DNA of 24,593 nt. It comes from an uncultured Rubrobacteraceae bacterium (GTDB taxonomy: Bacteria; Actinomycetota; Rubrobacteria; Rubrobacterales; Rubrobacteraceae). Positions 23,018 through 24,593 of the stretch are shown here, one piece after another. The translations under genes and the position numbers were made by a program. Numbering within the stretch: the first letter of the stretch is position 1; each line of letters opens with the position of its first letter. The notes below the pieces were generated by a model. That model ran no database searches. It saw nothing but the letters and a program-made list of their open reading frames with translations, and had not been told where the DNA came from. The stretch covers positions 1 through 24,593 of the forward strand of contig CADCVI010000193.1 in assembly GCA_902806105.1 (NCBI GenBank), given 5' to 3'.

Positions 23018-23485
23018 CTACCTGCTCGGCGTCTGGCTCCCCGGGCCGCCCAGCTCGCCCCTCTCGACCATCTTCGCGAAGTTGGCGAGGTCCTCGCGCA
23101 TCTCGCGCTCGGGGTTGGAGATCACGTTCGCGGCGACCTCACCGATCTTGCCGCCCGGCGGATCCGCGTAGTTCATGGTCACGTCGATACGAGTCCGCCC
23201 CGGCGCGACCTCCTTGAACCGCACCTCGCCGGAAGTTTGGACCTGGCCTTCGACGGTGTTCCAACCGATGCCACGACCCGGGTCCATCTCGGTGGTCTTC
23301 GCGTCGAAATCCACGCTGGTGCCGAGAGGTCCCTTGACCTTCCAGTGGCTCGTGTCCTGCCCCGTCATCCGTACTTCCTCGACGTTGCTCATAATCTTGG
23401 GGAAGTTCTCGAAGTTCGACCAGTAGTCGAACACGTCCTGCAAGGGCGCCTGAACCTCGATGCTCTCGTGAACTCTCTGAGCCAT
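23018..23485 (-). CDS. SRPBCC-family (polyketide cyclase/dehydrase-like) protein
   Basis: A 155-residue soluble protein with the START/Bet-v1-like pattern of the SRPBCC family. The opening strand HESIEVQAPLQDVFDYWSNF is followed by FENFPKIMSNVEEV, then a run of beta strands (HWKVKGPLG, EGQVQTSGEVRFKEVAPGRTRIDVTMNY) and a long C-terminal helix EREMREDLANFAKMVE. Such proteins hold hydrophobic ligands, and many small actinobacterial ones are of unknown role. ATG at 23485 has AAGGAGG four bases upstream. Its stop precedes the hairpin at 22963-22990. It lies on the same strand 59 bases after the small membrane-protein gene ending at 23545. Confidence 0.87.
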   Translation of the reverse strand: MAQRVHESIEVQAPLQDVFDYWSNFENFPKIMSNVEEVRMTGQDTSHWKVKGPLGTSVDFDAKTTEMDPGRGIGWNTVEGQVQTSGEVRFKEVAPGRTRIDVTMNYADPPGGKIGEVAANVISNPEREMREDLANFAKMVERGELGGPGSQTPSR

Positions 23486-23544
23486 ACCGCCTCCTTACGT
23501 CCTTCTTAATTACTGCGCAGGCGGGTACCCGGCAGAACGCCTCC

Positions 23545-24021
23545 CTAAACTCTTCTCCGGGCCCAGGAGGCTCGGTGGCGGAAGATCAGGCCCCACACCG
23601 CGCCGAAGAAGGCGTGGTCGATGACCGGGAGCAGCACCCTTGGGCTTCGCTGTTTCCACGGCGGCTCGTGTACCCCGAGGATCGGCAGCAGGGCGGACCA
23701 GTTGGCGGCCCAGGACAACATACCGAGCGCAGAACCCACCCCGGCCTCCTCGGCCGCGCTCCCGCGCTCCCGGCGCAGCAGCCCGAGGGAGGCCCCGAGA
23801 CCGGTGCCGTAGGCGAGGTGCGCCGCGATCGTCAGGGCGAACCGGGCGCCCTTAGACCAGTCGTCCACCAGCCCCAGATCCTCGAGGCGCCCTACTACCT
23901 GCTCCGGCGCGGACTTCTCCACGAGCCCCGCGCGCGCCATCACCTGACGCAGCCCCGTAAGGGCCACGGTCGCTCCGACCCCTCCGACGGCCCCATGCAG
24001 CGCGCGTTCCACCAAACCCAT
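23545..24021 (-). CDS. Small integral membrane protein of unknown function
   Basis: A 158-residue protein with about four hydrophobic segments (roughly 8-24, 61-83, 94-116, 128-147) and a basic C-terminus (RHRASWARRR). Polar residues inside the hydrophobic parts include His68 in AAHLAYGTGLGASLG, Trp104 and Trp108 in MLSWAANWSALLPILG and His136 in VIDHAFFGAVWG, possibly functional. I do not recognise the family with confidence. ATG at 24021 is chosen because GGAGG lies just upstream. The frame stays open further back into the peptidase gene, but that part is Arg/Pro-rich and overlaps it. It lies 76 bases after the S41 peptidase stop on the same strand. Confidence 0.7.
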   Translation of the reverse strand: MGLVERALHGAVGGVGATVALTGLRQVMARAGLVEKSAPEQVVGRLEDLGLVDDWSKGARFALTIAAHLAYGTGLGASLGLLRRERGSAAEEAGVGSALGMLSWAANWSALLPILGVHEPPWKQRSPRVLLPVIDHAFFGAVWGLIFRHRASWARRRV

Positions 24022-24097
24022 GATCCTCCCCGGATGCCTCTCGTAAAAGGGCCTCGGCCCCCCTGGTCCGATGGGTTCTACCCCGGACGCGAGCCCC

Positions 24098-24593
24098 CTA
24101 AGCTCCCCCGGCAGGGGTCCGCGTCGCCTTCGGAGCGTCATCGGGTGGCGCACCCTCCAGCGCTTCGAGGGCGCGCGCAAGCTGGTCGTCCGCTTCCAAG
24201 ATCTCCGCCCGCGTCATCCCCTCCTCCTCGCCCGGTAAAAGGGGTTCCTGGCCCTCCGCGAGCTTGGACTCGACGTCCGGCTCTATCCCGGATTCCCGGA
24301 TAAAATCCCTGTTCGGGGTGAGCCACTCGGCGATACCGAGCAGGATCGCCGAGCCGTCGCTCAGGGTGCGCTCGGCGAGGACGGTGCCGGTCCCAAACGT
24401 CGTCTCGCCGATCACCTCCGCCCGTCCGTTGTCGCGCAGGGCTCCGGCCACGATCTCGGCGCTCGACGCCGTCCCGCCGTTCGTCAGGACGACCACCGGG
24501 GCATCCGTGGGCTCCGCATCCTCGGAGGTCCGCACCTCGTCCTCCTCACCGGAGGCATCCCTGCGGACGTAGACCACCTCGTCCGGACCGAGG
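24098..24593 (-). CDS. S41-family carboxy-terminal processing peptidase, C-terminal part (5' end outside window)
   Basis: The frame enters from the window edge (LGPDEVVYVRR) and runs to a stop at 24098, so only the C-terminal 160 or so residues are seen. The nucleophile region is intact, NGGTASSAEIVAGALRDNGR, with the catalytic Ser codon at 24464-24466. It continues with VIGETTFGTGTVL and a WLTPNRDFIRESGIEPDV segment typical of CtpA/S41 enzymes. The position 25 residues after the Ser, lysine in E. coli Prc and CtpA, is Thr here (codon 24389-24391). A Glu/Ala-rich tail of about 50 residues follows. Such peptidases trim exported or membrane proteins, usually with an N-terminal signal and PDZ domain, which would lie outside the window. 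Confidence 0.9.
   Translation of the reverse strand, partial: LGPDEVVYVRRDASGEEDEVRTSEDAEPTDAPVVVLTNGGTASSAEIVAGALRDNGRAEVIGETTFGTGTVLAERTLSDGSAILLGIAEWLTPNRDFIRESGIEPDVESKLAEGQEPLLPGEEEGMTRAEILEADDQLARALEALEGAPPDDAPKATRTPAGGA

Noticed and set aside
1..24593. CRISPR arrays, insertion sequences, prophage or integrase attachment sites
   Set aside because: I found no regular spaced direct repeats, transposase or recombinase motifs, or terminal inverted repeats. tRNA-Gln has no neighbouring integrase and no repeat of its 3' end that I could see.

Overview
The window is high-GC DNA (roughly two-thirds G+C by eye), densely packed and apparently chromosomal. It looks like a deep-branching actinobacterium, with Rubrobacter or a relative as my best guess. 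The reasons are the gene order, the protein families, frequent TTG starts supported by Shine-Dalgarno (SD) sites, and exact TATAAT boxes standing out in GC-rich DNA. The genus is inferred and no marker in the window proves it. I see no IS element, integrase, CRISPR array, rRNA or origin.

Layout. (1) 1-1025: a GntR-type regulator with an unfamiliar sensor half, behind a compact symmetric control region. (2) 1053-4950, minus strand: tRNA-Gln(TTG), glmU, prs, ctc/rplY and pth, read as one operon from a TATAAT promoter near 4990. (3) 5142-5723, plus strand: a YdeI/OmpD-associated-type gene. (4) 5858-8330, minus: tatD, rsmA(ksgA) and ispE with overlapping or close ends, closed by a strong hairpin. 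(5) 8455-9496, plus: an sdpR/sdpI pair behind a near-palindromic operator. (6) 9714-14372, minus: a 1552-residue PAS/GAF/GGDEF/EAL protein. (7) 14585-18012, minus: recJ, a ROK sugar kinase and rsmI, tightly coupled. (8) 18275-20400, minus: a phospholipase D-type cardiolipin synthase-like gene and a DUF697 gene. (9) 20427-22125, plus: primary sigma factor rpoD and a SpoU-family RNA methyltransferase. (10) 22289-24593, minus: an RfaE2-like nucleotidyltransferase, a 46-residue membrane protein, an SRPBCC protein, a small membrane protein and the C-terminal part of an S41 peptidase cut by the window edge.

How it fits together. Read along the minus strand, rsmI, tatD, ksgA, ispE, glmU, prs, ctc and pth follow the order known from Bacillus subtilis, and similarly in Mycobacterium. 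They cover rRNA modification, isoprenoid and cell-wall precursors, PRPP supply and translation quality. In this lineage the block is interrupted by genes that look like insertions: the cyclic-di-GMP sensor protein, the sdpRI pair and the YdeI-like gene. Those junctions, the operator-rich GntR promoter, the substituted catalytic residues in the PLD and S41 enzymes, and a possible structured leader ahead of the cyclic-di-GMP gene are the parts most worth a second look. I did not find a clearly new multi-gene system.
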